DNA from: Sipunculus nudus
Taxonomy: Eukaryota > Annelida > Sipuncula > Golfingiida > Sipunculidae
Length of the DNA stretch: 64,000 nt
Assembly: GCA_026874595.1 (NCBI GenBank)
Contig: CM049306.1
Span: forward strand, 75,889,642-75,953,641
Direction of reading: 5' to 3'
In this document: piece by piece, positions 12,601 to 25,229 of the stretch
How the letters are laid out: each line of letters begins with the position of its first letter
How positions within the stretch are numbered: position 1 is the first letter of the stretch
Notes under the pieces: generated by a model
What the model saw: only the letters and a program-made list of their open reading frames with translations
What the model was told of the DNA's origin: nothing
Databases searched by the model: none
Translations under genes and position numbers: made by a program

Positions 12601-14928
12601 TTTTGAAACCGTTGGACCTACGAATCCAAGATTTGACATAGTGTTACATGTCCCTAAGTTCTCCTAGCACACAGTAAAAGTGAATTTATACATTGAAACT
12701 GATAATACCATTTCAGCTGCAGTCCAACACAGGTGGTGCTAGCTACAGCCTAAATCACTACACCATTAAAAAAGAATCTGAAACACTCATAGTTGCAGCT
12801 GTTCTTAGCTGGAACATTGGGTGATATTTCACACTATGTATGCAAACATGTGAAATCATCAAAATTTGCTATCATTAAAAGTTCTATGAAGAAAGCGATT
12901 TTTAAAAATAAAGCGAGAGAGAGTCTCAGAAAGAGAGACAAAAGTAGCAGCGATTTATTTAGTGCCGTTTGATTGATCATCTAAATACATCAATAAGAGA
13001 GAGTGAGTTATTACATAACATGAGAGAAATAGACCGATCATTTAAAATGAAAACAGACAGAGAGAGAGAGAGAGAGGGACATTTAGAGACAGAAAAATAA
13101 AAGGAGGGACAGAAATACGGGATAATTTATAAAGCTTCAGATTGATTGATCATTTAAATGAGGGAGAGTGAATAATTATATAAAATGAGAGGAATATCAT
13201 TAAAAATTATCATTTAATTATAATAATTAAAATAAATATCTGATTGAGCGATCATTTAAAATAAAGCCAGAGAGAGTGAGAGAAAGAGAGAGAGTGATAA
13301 ATATTTCATATTGAGTACTTCGGAAAAAAAAGAATTTCTGGCATCATCGCCCGTCACGATGCTGGACATCGTCAATGCAATCATGAGCGTGTCTTCTGAT
13401 AAATATTATATATTTTGCTGTGGAAGTGCACCATTTATGTATCATATTGCGAATGTTTGTGAAGAAGAGTTTTTGCAGCTGTTTAAATAGCGTTGTAGGA
13501 AACCTCTGTGCAGCTAATTAACTAATTAATCGGTGTTGGCTTCCGAGTGAGCAGGTTTCCTTCCTTTGACGTACTTCTACAGGTAACAAGTGGCTTACAT
13601 CAACAAATGTTGTTTGGTATTGATATCATTTATTATGAAACAAAAATTTTGTTATATCTGATAAATGTCCAGCAACAAGAATTAGATGTGTAAAAATAGC
13701 GTTCAAGGTCGATTTTTTGGTCGTCCAAACCTGGGATTTTGATAATTAGTATTTATACCGTACATTGAAATGCATTCACGTGCGGCTCAGGAAAAACCCA
13801 CTTTACGTCAGCCAACTGTTGTTTTATAACAATATTGAGGGAATAAGTAATATTCAAGTTTCATAAGAGCCGTCGCGTCCATGCCCAGCAGCACCAATCT
13901 TGCTTTTTATATACCGGCACGCCCAGTCCGACCACGCCAATCCCAACCACGTCCAGGAACTGCGCACCCATCCCGACCGCGCTCATTACGACCGTAATCG
14001 TGAGAGTTACAGAGACTCCATAGATACTAGTAATTAGTATCAGGCATTAATTACATTTACTTACAGGCATTGTAACTTTATGAACCTGTCAAACACAGCA
14101 TCAATCAGCTCATACTCTATAAATACAGGTCAAATCTTTTCACTTTCTGCATACTGATATATATCAAATCACTTTATTTAAATTTTATGATTCAATGTAA
14201 AATATTTGCTTAGCAACCTTAAATATAATGAAAAGGCAGACATTCAGGGTGCTCACAATCATGTCTTTGCCCTGTAGGTCACAGAATATAGGTCACCTTA
14301 AGTGAACTTTTTTCGGTTTTCATTGAGTTTCAAAGGGATTCTCCTGAATTTGATGTGTAAAATTTCTGGGTCTAACAGTTATGATTTGTGCCTTGTCCGC
14401 AGACAGATGGTATAATGACAGAAAAACTTTAGCCCATCGTTACATCTCTATTATTATTTCAAGTGAAGATGGCGCTTGAGCTGGTCACTGCACATAGCCG
14501 AAGCTATGTCTGCACCATTCCCTTGCCTGGAAGTTGGACAGTTCGATTTTATTTGTAATGGAAGGTCCGGGCTTGAAGGTGAGTTGATAGTGGATACAAG
14601 TTATGCAAGTGTTGTGAGAGAGGTGGACTGGAAGCAGGAGAACCCTGAGAGAACCACAGCACTTGGACGGGCCACTTCAACCGACTCTCATGACAACACC
14701 TGGAATCGATCCCGGGTAGTCAGCGGAGAGGGCCCGGCAATTTACCCCTAGGGTGTCCAGGCCACAATTGCTACATCTCTGGGACTTTCAGTCAGCTGAG
14801 CTCAGAACATATCTTTACTGGCAAAGAAACAGCAAACCCTGTTGCAATCAAAATCACACAGGCTGTAGAACTTACCTAACAGGCTCCCCTCCTACTGAAG
14901 AAGCTGGCTGTCTTGAATTATGAGCCAT
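9256..14928 (-). CDS. Paralogous beta-grasp gene, 5' three exons (3' part not found)
   Basis: Exons read on the minus strand are 14928-14876, 11961-11875 and 9615-9256, all joined by phase 2 introns with clean sites (GTAAGT, GTATGT, GTAAGT). They give 166 residues plus two bases. Residues 1-18 are polar, 19-46 form a Pro/Gly linker ending LPGQGRRLIG, and 50-129 form the beta-grasp domain (KFVVKRG, KEQVQNKFSLP, LEVYI, WCEVDDE, QKLRI). The tail is Ala/Gly/Thr-rich. The last exon ends in a strong donor, so coding continues to the left. By analogy a CARD should follow. I found none between 1 and 9255: it may lie outside the window or be lost. Confidence 0.68.
10600..11125. repeat. 43-bp minisatellite, about 12 copies
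   Basis: The unit has the core GGATCTGTGGGGATCATCCA and CAATTTAGTGAGCCAGGGAG. Copies start 43 bases apart (for example 10691, 10734, 10777). It lies in intron 2 of the minus-strand beta-grasp gene. The 106-residue plus-strand frame at 10740 is an artefact of the array. Confidence 0.85.
11875..11961 (-). CDS. Exon 2 of the minus-strand beta-grasp gene
   Basis: This 87-nt exon lies between TACCTGCAG and GTATGT, phase 2 at both ends. It encodes RHPSGEPDSLASPDQPSLGN followed by LPGQGRRLIG. The end of the segment aligns with FPGPGQRLAG in the plus-strand gene. Confidence 0.65.
12266..12431. mobile_element. Short hAT-like MITE, 166 bp
   Basis: The ends are CAGTGGCAGATCCAAAGG and CCTTGATCTGCCCCTG, which are inverted repeats. 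TAAAT flanks both sides. A related 112-bp element is at 59282-59393. The CAG...CTG termini fit hAT elements. No coding capacity. It lies in intron 1 of the minus-strand gene. Confidence 0.6.
12510..12665. repeat. Fragment of the 'GAGCTATAGGGTCC' repeat family
   Basis: GTCATCTGAGCTATAGGGTC, then TTTTGAAACCGTTGGACCTA, matches the start of the longer element at 53255. Only the end portion is present. Confidence 0.5.
12890..13310. repeat. GA-rich degenerate tandem repeat
   Basis: A unit with GATCATTTAAAAT and a run of GAGAGAGA repeats about five times, including (GA)n at 13060-13076. It lies in intron 1 of the minus-strand gene. Confidence 0.55.
14876..14928 (-). CDS. Exon 1 of the minus-strand beta-grasp gene
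   Basis: ATG at 14928-14926 opens an exon encoding MAHNSRQPASSVGGEPV plus two bases, ending at donor GTAAGT (phase 2). Twenty bases upstream a tract ending CCCTAG looks like an acceptor, as in the plus-strand gene, so both genes seem to have an intron in the 5' untranslated region. Confidence 0.6.
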
Positions 14929-16293
14929 TATCTAAGCAGTCCTGCTAGGGTAATAAAAACATTAATTGAAATGACAAAAGTCACAATGACATTACAATAA
15001 ATAGTACCTTATTAGAGTTTCTTAGATATATCAAATATGTGCTTCTGACATTTTTCAAAAATACCAATAAACAATATTAAATTTCTATGATTAGTATGAA
15101 TTTCCTTTATGAACAAGATTTTCAACTATGGTGAAAAAAATTATATCTATACCAAATGCTCATGAATGTTAAAAAGTAGAATAAATGCCATATTAAGAAT
15201 TTTAAAGAAAGTTAATGGTACAATCATCAGGAAAAATAGAAGAAAACTTATTGAGATCTTTCTTCTCCACAGTTTTTTTTGGCTATTTTGTCTGTTGATT
15301 CATTTGAGAGAAATATATTCTCTGATCCAACACCCCTGTCAACCTAATTTTTTGTAATTGTTCCTTCAAATTCATTTCACTGGCTACTCTAAATGAAGTT
15401 TCATTTGGTAATGTGGTGATTTATGGTCATTTGAATAAGTATGAAATAAATATATTAACATTGCGACACTGAGACAGTGTCTTTAGAGTTATAAAACTGA
15501 TGATGTCATGTCAAGTTGCCATATCATTTATCAAGTGCCCATCTATGTATACTTTTTATTCTCTATATTTTCAGTTATTTATATTTATTTCTTTCACAAC
15601 TTCTTATTTTCTTACTAATTTTTACCATAATTATTAGTCAATAAGTTTGGCAACATTGGCTTGAACAAATCTTGCTGAGTCTGCTTGAAAATATAATGTG
15701 TATTAGCTATGATAAACACCCGCTCAAGATAAAATAGACTGATCTGACGAGATGTAATGAATCGGTGGTGGACATAAAAATCAGATGACTACTGTTCTTT
15801 GCTGAACATTAATAGGTTGAATTTGTATGCTACAAGCAAGAGAGAGTACATTGTATGTTCTAAATATTTGAACATGCAATAATATTTTTTTGTTTGGAAC
15901 GCAATATTCTGAAACCTTTTCTCTTTTTCTTTTAAAATTGTGCTTAACACGAAGTTGTCTAATAAACATTGTGTGAAATGTATATTTAAATTTTAAGGAT
16001 ACCTTCTTAAACTGTAGTGAACATGAACCTACTGGCACTGGGTTTATGTTTTACTGGTTATGAACTTAATGAACTTAGCGTAATTTTACACATTAATTGC
16101 TAGAAATTAAGTTCACAAACAATAAAGGATTTTTTATTTAAACCAAATTGGAGTTACAATTTAAATATGCAAACACATTAAAGTGTCACCTACAGGGAAT
16201 GGGGTAATGTTGAGGGCAAGGTGAGCTTATGCTCATCCCACAAAGGCATTTCATGTAAGTAAAGTAATAGTAATATAGTTATGGATGAAAACA
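14929..16293. other. Upstream of the minus-strand gene; no gene or promoter recognised
   Basis: AT-rich sequence with no recognisable exon, CpG-rich stretch or core promoter. The 5' untranslated exon of the minus-strand gene should lie here or further right. Confidence 0.3.
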
Positions 16294-18915
16294 AGGGACT
16301 TATGGGTCAAGGCGCTCAGCTGTTATATATGATAAAAAAATATGATTTAGAAATGAGGCACATGCTGGTTTTATGTGGTAATAAAAATAAGCTGTATTAT
16401 GAGTTGTTGTTGTTTAGCTTATGTATGATTTTGATAGTACCTTTGGATACAGGAAAGAGGATTAATTTCATTTATTTTATTAACAAATGGAGTGCGATTG
16501 TCACACAGATTTTGACTTGGCCATATAACTTATAAGCAGAACATATAATATAAGAGTTTAACTATTTATTAAAAAAATTACAAATATTGTCCCAAATATA
16601 ATTTTTATTAAAAATAATAAGAGAATAGTTTGATTTTTTCAAATAAAATATAACTGAAATGATTATTAAAATAATATTAAAGAATATATTCATGAATGCA
16701 CCCATTAATACATTTTGAAAGTATTTGCACTGGTATTCATATACTTTCATTTTTACCTGAATTCCCATTCTTATGAAAGAAATTTTATATAATGGAGTAC
16801 ATATTCATATTCGTGTTTAAATACAATTGCAAAGTATTCGCACCATGTCTGGTATTTATTCAGTTTTCACCAAACAATGATGTTGAGAATCCAGAATATA
16901 CAAAATTCACACATTTAAATAATGATCATAAGTACCTGGTTTTATGGCTTTTATTTATATTAAAAGAAAATGTAATATATTCATTTTGGACTAATTTCAC
17001 ATCAATGTACTAACTATAGACACAATAGGAATCTAGATAATAATATTATCAACTGCATCTTTGTCTATCATTAATTTCCTTCATATGATCCCTAATGATT
17101 AGTAATGAATAATATGATTTACTTTTTTATCATTAAAATTGAACTGAAAAATACCATAGGTGACTGCATGGTGTTATTTTGAATATGTGACATTCTATCC
17201 ATCGATTCAAGATTCTTATATCATCGGTAACTGCAAGTTAATTTCCTGTTATTATCAACTAACAAATTCCTTTTCTATTTTTTTTTAATTTGTTTTTAAA
17301 AACCAAAGAAAAATAATTAATTTATTGTTTATTGTTATGTTGTTGGTTAAAACTACTAGATGAGTTGGGTTGGACACCTGGATCAACTGTGGCTGGCCAT
17401 TATATAATAAGCTGCCTGGAGCCCCAGTTTATGCCTCGCCTCAAGCATGCATAATTTGCTGAAAGTTCAACAAGGTCAACATACAGGTGACTCAAGAGGT
17501 GCTACAGAGAGCCAAGGTCTGACATGGTCTCATAAAAACATTAATAAAAGCTACAATTTTTGGCCAATTTCTTTCACCTTTCTAAACTAAAAAGCTGAAA
17601 TCTTTATGTGTGCATGATATGAAAATTATATCAACAGTGCTCACAGGAAACAAACATGCCATGGTCAAAGTTGGGCAAAATTTAAGGTACTAATTTTATA
17701 TTTATACTAATAAATTATAAAATTTGAAAAATTCAGAACTAATTTTGGGTATTCAATTGAATCTTGATTAAATAATGTTACATCCCTGGCAAAAAATCTC
17801 TAGCTTCAGCAATCCTTTTGTTAAGGGAGGAAATATATTTCTTGATTTTTTACAAAGTGCATTATGTTTGGGCCCATAACTTAAAACAATTACGCAATAC
17901 TGACATCATTTCTGGCATGTGCATAGAGAATGTATAGAAAAATATGTATATTATATATGATTAAAGTCAGATCAGTGGTTTTGATATTAGGCAGTCTTGA
18001 AGTGTAACAATGGGTTTTTATTGGAAAAATGAAGTTTTTCATTAATATCTCGAAGGTATTAAGTCCTAGTGACCAAATTCTTGGCATGGTAGGGGATTTT
18101 TGAGACATCTAATTGCATGCCAAATTTTAGGAACTGAGAGCTGAAGCTGGGGAGCTGAGCACTTGCAAACTGCATGACACTAGCTTGATGTAAACAATAT
18201 GTTACATGGTGCTTGAAAACTTGAATAAAATCTACAGTTTTTGATCAACTGGTTTCAAATTTTTGGTGTTTACAGACAAAATGCTAAAAAAAACATGCTG
18301 TGAAAATTAAATCCACAGTACTATCAGGAAAAAAACGTGCCATGGTCAAAGTTGGGCAAAATTTAAGGTACTAATTTTTTATTTTTGTTAATATTTTAAA
18401 ATATTTAAAAGATTTTGATATAATTTTGGGTATACAATTTAATTTTGATTAATTAAAGTTATATTACTGGAAAAAAAGTTTATAGCTTTAACATATTTTG
18501 TGTTAAGTGATCAAATATCTTTCCTGATTTTTTACACAATGCATTATGTTTGGGCCCATAACTTTTTGAATTTACATAATACAGACATAATTTCTTGCAT
18601 GTACATAGGAATTATATAGAGGAATAATTTTCGTAAATATGAGGAAAAACAGATGAGTGGTTTTGATATTAGGCAGTCCTGAAGTGTAAAAATAGGTTTT
18701 TAATTAAAAAATTGAGGTTTTTCCTTAATTTCTAACAGGAACGAAGTCGCAAAGACCCAGTTTTCGGCTTGGTAGGAGATCTTGGGGACATCTAACATTA
18801 TGCCGAATTTTGGATTCCTAGGTCTTACGGTTTCAAAACGTGCCACATCTACGGACGGACGGACAGACGGACGGACGACGGACAATGGACCACGACTGTC
18901 AGCTGAGCTAAAAAT
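16294..18915 (-). repeat. 2.6-kb dispersed repeat, copy B
   Basis: Direct repeat of 496-3150, with the same start (AGGGACTTATGGGTCAAGGC) and the same end (TCAGCTGAGCTAAAAAT). Short insertions and deletions and scattered substitutions separate the copies. Copy A has an extra segment of about 18 bases near its right end. It lies between the two divergent genes. Confidence 0.85.
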
Positions 18916-19335
18916 GTTGTAATACTAATAGTAATAGATGGATTAAGAAGTAACCCCTGATTATATAACCCTGATTACATAACAGGGTCTACAGGTCCTT
19001 CGAAGAACCAGTTGTGGCTCTGTAGTATATACTGTAGTATACACTACATTGTTATCAGTGGTTATGACTTATAGGTTCATAACTAAAATGAGATTATGGA
19101 TCACGGGTTCCCCGGTGTATATGCTGGTAATTCTCAGCCTTGCATAATTGCAACACTCTACAGAACCGCATTTCCTAGCGTTGATACTGTTGTTCCTCAT
19201 ACCTGTGACTGTTTTCTGATCCAATCATGTGACAACCAGCAGTGTGTCTGTGGATCTTGACAGTCACGTCTGATTAGTTTATATGGCCACTTCCTGGATC
19301 TGTGAGCTCGATCTCTGTCGGATCACAACTTAGAA

Positions 19336-19586
19336 AACCTGTATGGATTAAAACCCGGATGTCGGAAGTCGGGTGCCAAGCCGGATGTCAATCTCGGATG
19401 CCTTCATTACTTGCCTCAACCAGCACACAGAGGAATCAGGAAATATTTGTGTTTTTTTTTTTTCAGTGTGGTATTTAATTTACGTAAGGGTTCTTTCTTC
19501 ACTATAGTTACAATAAAAGAAAGATCACGACGTATTAAAATTGTTCTTTTTTACCATCATTTGTGAAATATTCAAGGCCTGTAACA

Positions 19587-19638
<52 letters not shown>

Positions 19639-20836
19639 AAAAATACATTTATATTATATTATTTATTTATATTATATAGCATTATATTATATTATTGATT
19701 ATAATATTATTGAATAATATTGGATATTTTAGAATAAATATCAGTGAGATATTATGGTTACACGACAAATATATTTTTAAGTTGTAGATATTTTGTTATT
19801 GTTCGATCCTTGTCCCTCACACCAAGACACTTGTGCTCATGAAGAAAAAAATTATCGCTCGTTTTACCGTCCGCACAAGTTCTGCTTTCTGGATTGGCTG
19901 GGTACTTGTCGCTGAGATCGGTACCGGTTTGGTGTCCGGCCTTGAGCTCTAGGGCTGTGGATGCGGTAGCTTTCTCCGGTCTTGGAAAAACGATGGCGGC
20001 CTAGCTCTCGAGGCTTCCTGCTTGGTCTGTGTCTATGTTTATCGGCTCTATCAAAATAACGCTTACAATACAATACGAAAAGTTTATTTCATGCCTGTTT
20101 TGACAAACAAACACAAATTAAGGAGCACGCAAGGCTGAGGTCTCAGACTACAGCAATCTGTAGCTGCTCGATAAAGCTAAAAACATCTTTAGTCAGTCAG
20201 AAACTTGACAATATGAGATAATTTTAAAAAAATCGTTACTTTTAATTACAGTTGACATATAGCATAATAGTATGATACAATTAACTGAAAGGTATAAAAT
20301 AAGATTTGTTTCCTCCCATATAATTTTTTGATGATACAGTTGCACTTCACTAAATTCGGTCAAACTAATGTTGAACATATTTAACATAGAAAATTACGGA
20401 AGCTATGTAGTTTACAGTTAAAACCCATTACTAATACCTATTAGCCTCATCTCGATTTCGTGAAGTATCAAATAAAGGGGGAACAGGTGAAATTTAACAA
20501 TTTCTTTACACAGTATAGCCTTAAAGCAAAGAACATGCTAATCTCAGGTATATAAATTATGAAAAATTACTCATTTGGAATATTAAACATGTATTAAACA
20601 ATAAAGAATGATTTATTATCTAACAATTGAAATAACCGCAAATAGCTCGTATGATATTATATATAATACACGTATGAGCATTTTTATACACACTAATACT
20701 TAATTTACACTGTAAATACTCATATTTGTTTTGAATCCTCTGTTTCCTGGAATACAGAACATGTAGGGATCCGAGGTTGACGTCCGGCTTGGCATCCGAC
20801 ATTTGACATTAGTGTTTTAGTCCGTATTGGGAAAAC
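19336..20836. mobile_element. 1.5-kb element with about 65-bp imperfect terminal inverted repeats
   Basis: The left arm around 19345-19402 (GGGTGCCAAGCCGGATGTCA) pairs with the right arm around 20765-20830 (TGACGTCCGGCTTGGCATCC). Inside are a (TA)n tract and a GC-richer patch at 19860-20060. No transposase is recognisable. I found no convincing target duplication. Confidence 0.6.
19589..19634. repeat. (TA)n microsatellite
   Basis: An uninterrupted TA run of about 23 units inside the 1.5-kb inverted-repeat element. Confidence 0.95.
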
Positions 20837-21092
20837 CAAGGGGAAACCCCCATCATCAGCAACAACAGAGTCAGACTGGCCCCTATCTCTCGATGCCTTG
20901 ACTGCCTGCTAAATGTTTGTGTACATCGCGTATTTGTGATAGTAAGAGGAAGGGAACTTTCTTACAAAATTATACACCAGCCGTGAACAGAGTACGGCAC
21001 ATGAAATCAATATAGGGTGAGCATTTTCCGACAAAATAAAGTACAAGTCTGTTAAAAGAAGTGTGTAATTTTGCACACATTTAAAATTAACA

Positions 21093-21791
21093 TACGCTCT
21101 TTACACAGCGCTTTACCTATAGGGCTACTTCCTATATCGTAAGGCGCTGTTTGTTATGACCTCGTATCCTGCTTTGCAACACCAGAGGGGAGCACTGTAT
21201 TTTTGACCAATCAGATGAAACTTTGTGCTGGAAGACAAAGCCAAGCGAGGAATACACGGATCCAATCATATTCATTTCTTTTTGAGTGACAGCTCATCCC
21301 CCAGCGTAACCGTCTAAACAGGCCACAGGTTCAGAGAGAATTGCCCCTGACGTGGTTTGCTTAGGGCCTTGGGCACATAGGATGCTCGGCCGGTGAGCTG
21401 TAATTCAAAGGAAACGTAACAACAAAGGCTGCGTGCACACCTCGCTGGCTGGTTTCAGTTCTGCAGACAACAGATACATGACTACGCTAACACAGTCATA
21501 ATGTCATAATCGAATTGGTCGATGATGCGAGAATGCAGAGGGAGCAATTTAAATTCGACCGGAAACTCATCAAACGGCGCTTGAAGCGCGGCAATGGGCG
21601 GAGCCAGGATGCCTGTCGAGTGTTTGTTTATTGGCATCTGATTGGCTGCTTGTCACATCGTACGCACGTTTATTTAAGTGGACAACAAACCGCCATCTGG
21701 TGTCTAAATATATCATAAACGGTCAAAGCTGGCAGCGTGAAAATCAGTTGCTTCTTTAGAAGCGCAAGATTTCCGCTGCCTCGGGAGCGTA
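21093..21791. mobile_element. About 700-bp non-autonomous DNA transposon, copy 1
   Basis: Starts TACGCTCTTT and ends GGGAGCGTA. A second copy is at 52523-53217. The two align along their length, including CAGCGCTTTACCTATAGG, ACACGTGG/GACGTGG, and GGCGCTTGAAGCGC near the right side. The flanks of this copy match poorly. No coding capacity. Confidence 0.65.
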
Positions 21792-21929
21792 AAATAAACA
21801 TAGATCAAGTATTTTGGCAGAAACATAAAAAGTCTACTTCACTTAAATCAACTCTTAGTAACCATCCACTGAAACCATGCAGATGTGCGCATGGTCCATA
21901 CATCATTACATGGACCTCTATGTCCTAGG

Positions 21930-21987
21930 CTATGATACTTCTGCTGGACAGATATTACGTAATGTCCGTCCAGCAGAAGTATCATAG
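21930..21987. other. Perfect 20-bp stem hairpin with an 18-base loop
   Basis: CTATGATACTTCTGCTGGAC at 21930-21949 is the exact reverse complement of 21968-21987. The loop contains the palindrome ATTACGTAAT. The match extends outward to TGTCCTA on both sides if five bases (GGCTA) are skipped on the left. Confidence 0.9.
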
Positions 21988-22793
21988 GACATAGTATGGA
22001 CTAATGTGCGCGTAACTTCTGTCACTAGTGAGTAAGGTCATATCCGTGGTTGGCTGAGCCCTGAGCCATGATTCCATGACCACTATCAATTAGGATATAC
22101 CCCAGACTGATTCTGCCATTCACAAGCAATATGTTTGACTCCATCCTCCACAAAGTAGGCCTACTGGCAGGGCATACTGGCATACAAAAAAAGGTGTTTT
22201 AATATCATGAGTATAACTTTCATCAAATATTGGAGTTTGAATTAATTAACTGTTGGAGTTGAGAGTTTAAGTAAATTTTATTAACACATACTTGTTATGT
22301 TTCTTCAAAATATTAATAGTTATATCAAATCATCCAGGCCAATATATCTCCAGAATTAGAAAGCAAACCACACCTGTACACATATTACCACTGATTATGT
22401 TGAACCAATTTACCTAAAAATTTAATGGATTGTTCCTTGGGGCAAACCTAAGCCTCCACTAAATCTCATCAAAATCCATGCATCATATATAAATTCATTG
22501 GCATGTTTAGTTACAATCCAACCAACTAACCAAAGTGCCAGCAATAATTAAAACAGTGTCTCCTGGGAGAGGTGCTTATATGATGATAATTAATAAGCAA
22601 ATTTTGATCAGAATGGAACACAACCTGGGCAAATGCATTTATGAGTACTGGTACACAAAAGATTTTGTTTCCATATATTAGTGAATGTCATAGGTGGACC
22701 ATGTCTTTTGGCCACTAGCATGACTGCCACTTTTTTCTATATAACACAGGAATCAGTATTTAAATTTTGCTTTTTTTTAAGTTTTGTTAATTA

Positions 22794-23079
22794 GGCCAAA
22801 AAAAAAATAAGGTATGGTTCTCAGGCACTTTTTTTCAGAAATCGGTGCGGGCGGGCGGTATTTTATTTTTGACCTTTTTTTTAATGCTCCGATAAAATGT
22901 TATATGATCAGTGAAAAGCATGAAAATAACAATTTTTTTTACTAAACAGGTAAAAGCACTACATAAATTGTACTATTTTTCTACTTGAAAGATAAAAATC
23001 AAAATAAAAATTTTTGATGCGGGGGTTAAAAATTGACGCGGGCGGTGCCCGAGAACCACACCTTTTATTTTTTTTGGCC
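22794..23079. mobile_element. 286-bp TTA-flanked MITE, copy 1
   Basis: Terminal inverted repeats of about 36 bp begin GGCCAAAAAAAAAATAAGGT and end ACCTTTTATTTTTTTTGGCC. TTA lies at both ends (22791-22793 and 23080-23082). Sister copies are at 33365-33627 and 59504-59785. A three-base TTA/TAA target fits PIF/Harbinger-type elements. Confidence 0.8.
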
Positions 23080-23117
23080 TTACTGATATTATGCACAATA
23101 TTTGAGTCAGTGTAAAA

Positions 23118-24532
23118 CAGGGTTGGTTTTCTTCCGTAAGAAATATATTTCTTCCGAGACATTAGAAGAAAGTGGGGTTTCCTCCACTTTCTTCCAGAAG
23201 TAATGGATGAAAGTGGAATTTAGTGGACAGTAAGAGAAATAGTGTGATACACAAAAATCAAAACAGATATTGAACTATTTTTTATTTCTATTGAATAAAA
23301 TAAAACAATATGACTTTTAATCAGTGTACAGGAACAATGCTATGATTAATCTAAATATTATTTTGTCAGTTTTATTCTAATAGTATTGCCAAAATTGCAG
23401 CTGATAGATGTGTATAAGTATGTAGTGTTGCATAGTATGTGTTGACATGTTAATTAACAAAAGATTCTTGTTTAAAAGTCTACCTGTTTTCACATGAGGG
23501 TTAGAGGAAGTTTCTGTATTTGTAACTAGTTCTTACCTAATTTGTGTCACTCAGCTTTATTACTTGTGCATGACGGAGAATTACAGATTGGTATACTACA
23601 ATTTTCTCATCTTGTATCTTAACAGGCAAGTGCATAGTTTCCAAGGTTTATACAGTGCTGCATACTAACACACTAACAAATGTAGAATCTAAATATTATG
23701 CAAACTGCACTTCCTACAAATATAACACAATAGTAATATCCTATGTCATATTACACTATGATTGATCAGTGATCACCAGTTGAACTTATAATTATCACTC
23801 ATTTAAATTTAGGCATCTCTCTCTGTAAGTTCTGTTGTTAAACATAGTGGACTACAATCAGTACCTATCAGTGATCTACATCTAAATTACCATGTAGCAT
23901 GCAATAGCAAAACACCAATTTTGCAGCTCTGCAAACACATAGTCTATTCCTGAGCTTGTTGTGAATTATGCCAAAACTAGAAAATACCAAGAAAATATGA
24001 GAAACCCTTTTTCTGTACATGTGTATCTGCTTGGTAATAATATATTATAACAAGGAGCAGATTGACTCTTCATATAGTGGATGAAAACCTGATAATTATG
24101 ACATAGCATCCCCATACACTGCCTCTCTGTGCAGTCAGGGGTAAATGGAGTGAAGCTGCACTTTTTAATGTAATCACCTGGTAATCATTGCATGGTCCAC
24201 TGGACTGAAACCTGTGTCCATTGATTTTAAATTATGTCACCTGTACTGACAAACTCAAAACTTCAGGAGGCATATTGTCTAACTAAATTAAACTAATAGT
24301 CCTACATGCTAAGATAAAATTATATATTAATATAAACTTTATATTTGCAAATAAGATGTAACATATTATGTTTCAGCAGAAACAAAGCTGAAAATTTATT
24401 AGATTTATATATTCTCACATGAAATTTGAGAGTTTCTTCCGGAAGAAATGGAGGAAACTATTTCTTCTAAGCTGGAAGTTTCCGGAAGTTTCCATGGAAG
24501 GAACCGCCTCTCGGAAGAAATTGCCAACCCTA
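23118..24532. mobile_element. 1415-bp hAT-like non-autonomous transposon with 8-bp target duplication
   Basis: Ends CAGGGTTGG and CCAACCCTA, followed by the subterminal inverted repeats TTTCTTCCG and CGGAAGAAA. The perfect 8-bp direct repeat GTGTAAAA flanks it (23110-23117 and 24533-24540). YAGGGTTG termini and an 8-bp target are typical of hAT transposons. Several more TTTCTTCC/GGAAGAAA motifs sit near both ends. No transposase frame is visible. Confidence 0.85.
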
Positions 24533-24540
24533 GTGTAAAA

Positions 24541-25229
24541 CCCTTGGGTCTATTGTTCAATGTAGAGTTTACACCCCCTATTGCTCATTGATCATATTGA
24601 TCTGCTCATCATTAAAAGCTTACCATAGTAAAGTAGCTGTGACTATCTGTTGCCGTGACCTTAAAAGTCAGAGGTCGTAACAAATTTCATGCTGATCACT
24701 CACAACCTGCTCACATATCACACTTTGGAATTAATAAAAGATTCAGGTAAATTAAAATACTGTTTATTAAAAAAAACAATTTATGATAACTAATACAATC
24801 ACTGTTTCATATGATGAAGGACCCTTCAACAATAAAGTATTTAAATACAAATCAGTTAAAGAAACTGCTAAGGATGACTCCCTGAAGATTTCAAAAGATT
24901 TTAAATCAGAAATATCTAAGAGTAGAACTTAGAGTACTTGGAATTACCTGAAGAAAGTTTACACAATAATTAGTTGACTGGTAAGGACATCTTGCTGCAC
25001 TTATCAGAAGGTCAGGCACTGATTGACATTGTCTGGCTGTGTTGGGTCGAGCTGGCTGGGCGATGTGCAGACTTTGAGCTGTCTAGACAATTTGTCCCAG
25101 ACACTGGGTACCTTTTATAGCTGTTCTAGCAAAAGCCCGTCTGACCGGTGGAAGGCTGTCTTACTGGTGGAAGCCCATCTGACCGGCAGAAGCTGGTCTG
25201 ACAGATGAAAACAGGCCTGACAGGCAGTC
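24541..25229. other. No gene seen; short CTGACCGG repeats at the right
   Basis: AT-rich sequence with a small degenerate tandem array around 25135-25225 (GTCTGACCGG, GGTGGAAG). Confidence 0.35.

Noticed and set aside
14476-14751. 91-codon frame with a GC-rich end
   Set aside because: It overlaps nothing recognisable, has no splice or domain support and lies opposite intron 1 of the minus-strand gene.
19864-20073. 69-codon Arg/Ser-rich frame on the minus strand
   Set aside because: It sits inside a 1.5-kb inverted-repeat element. The Arg/Ser composition is suggestive, but there is no partner exon or homology I can name.
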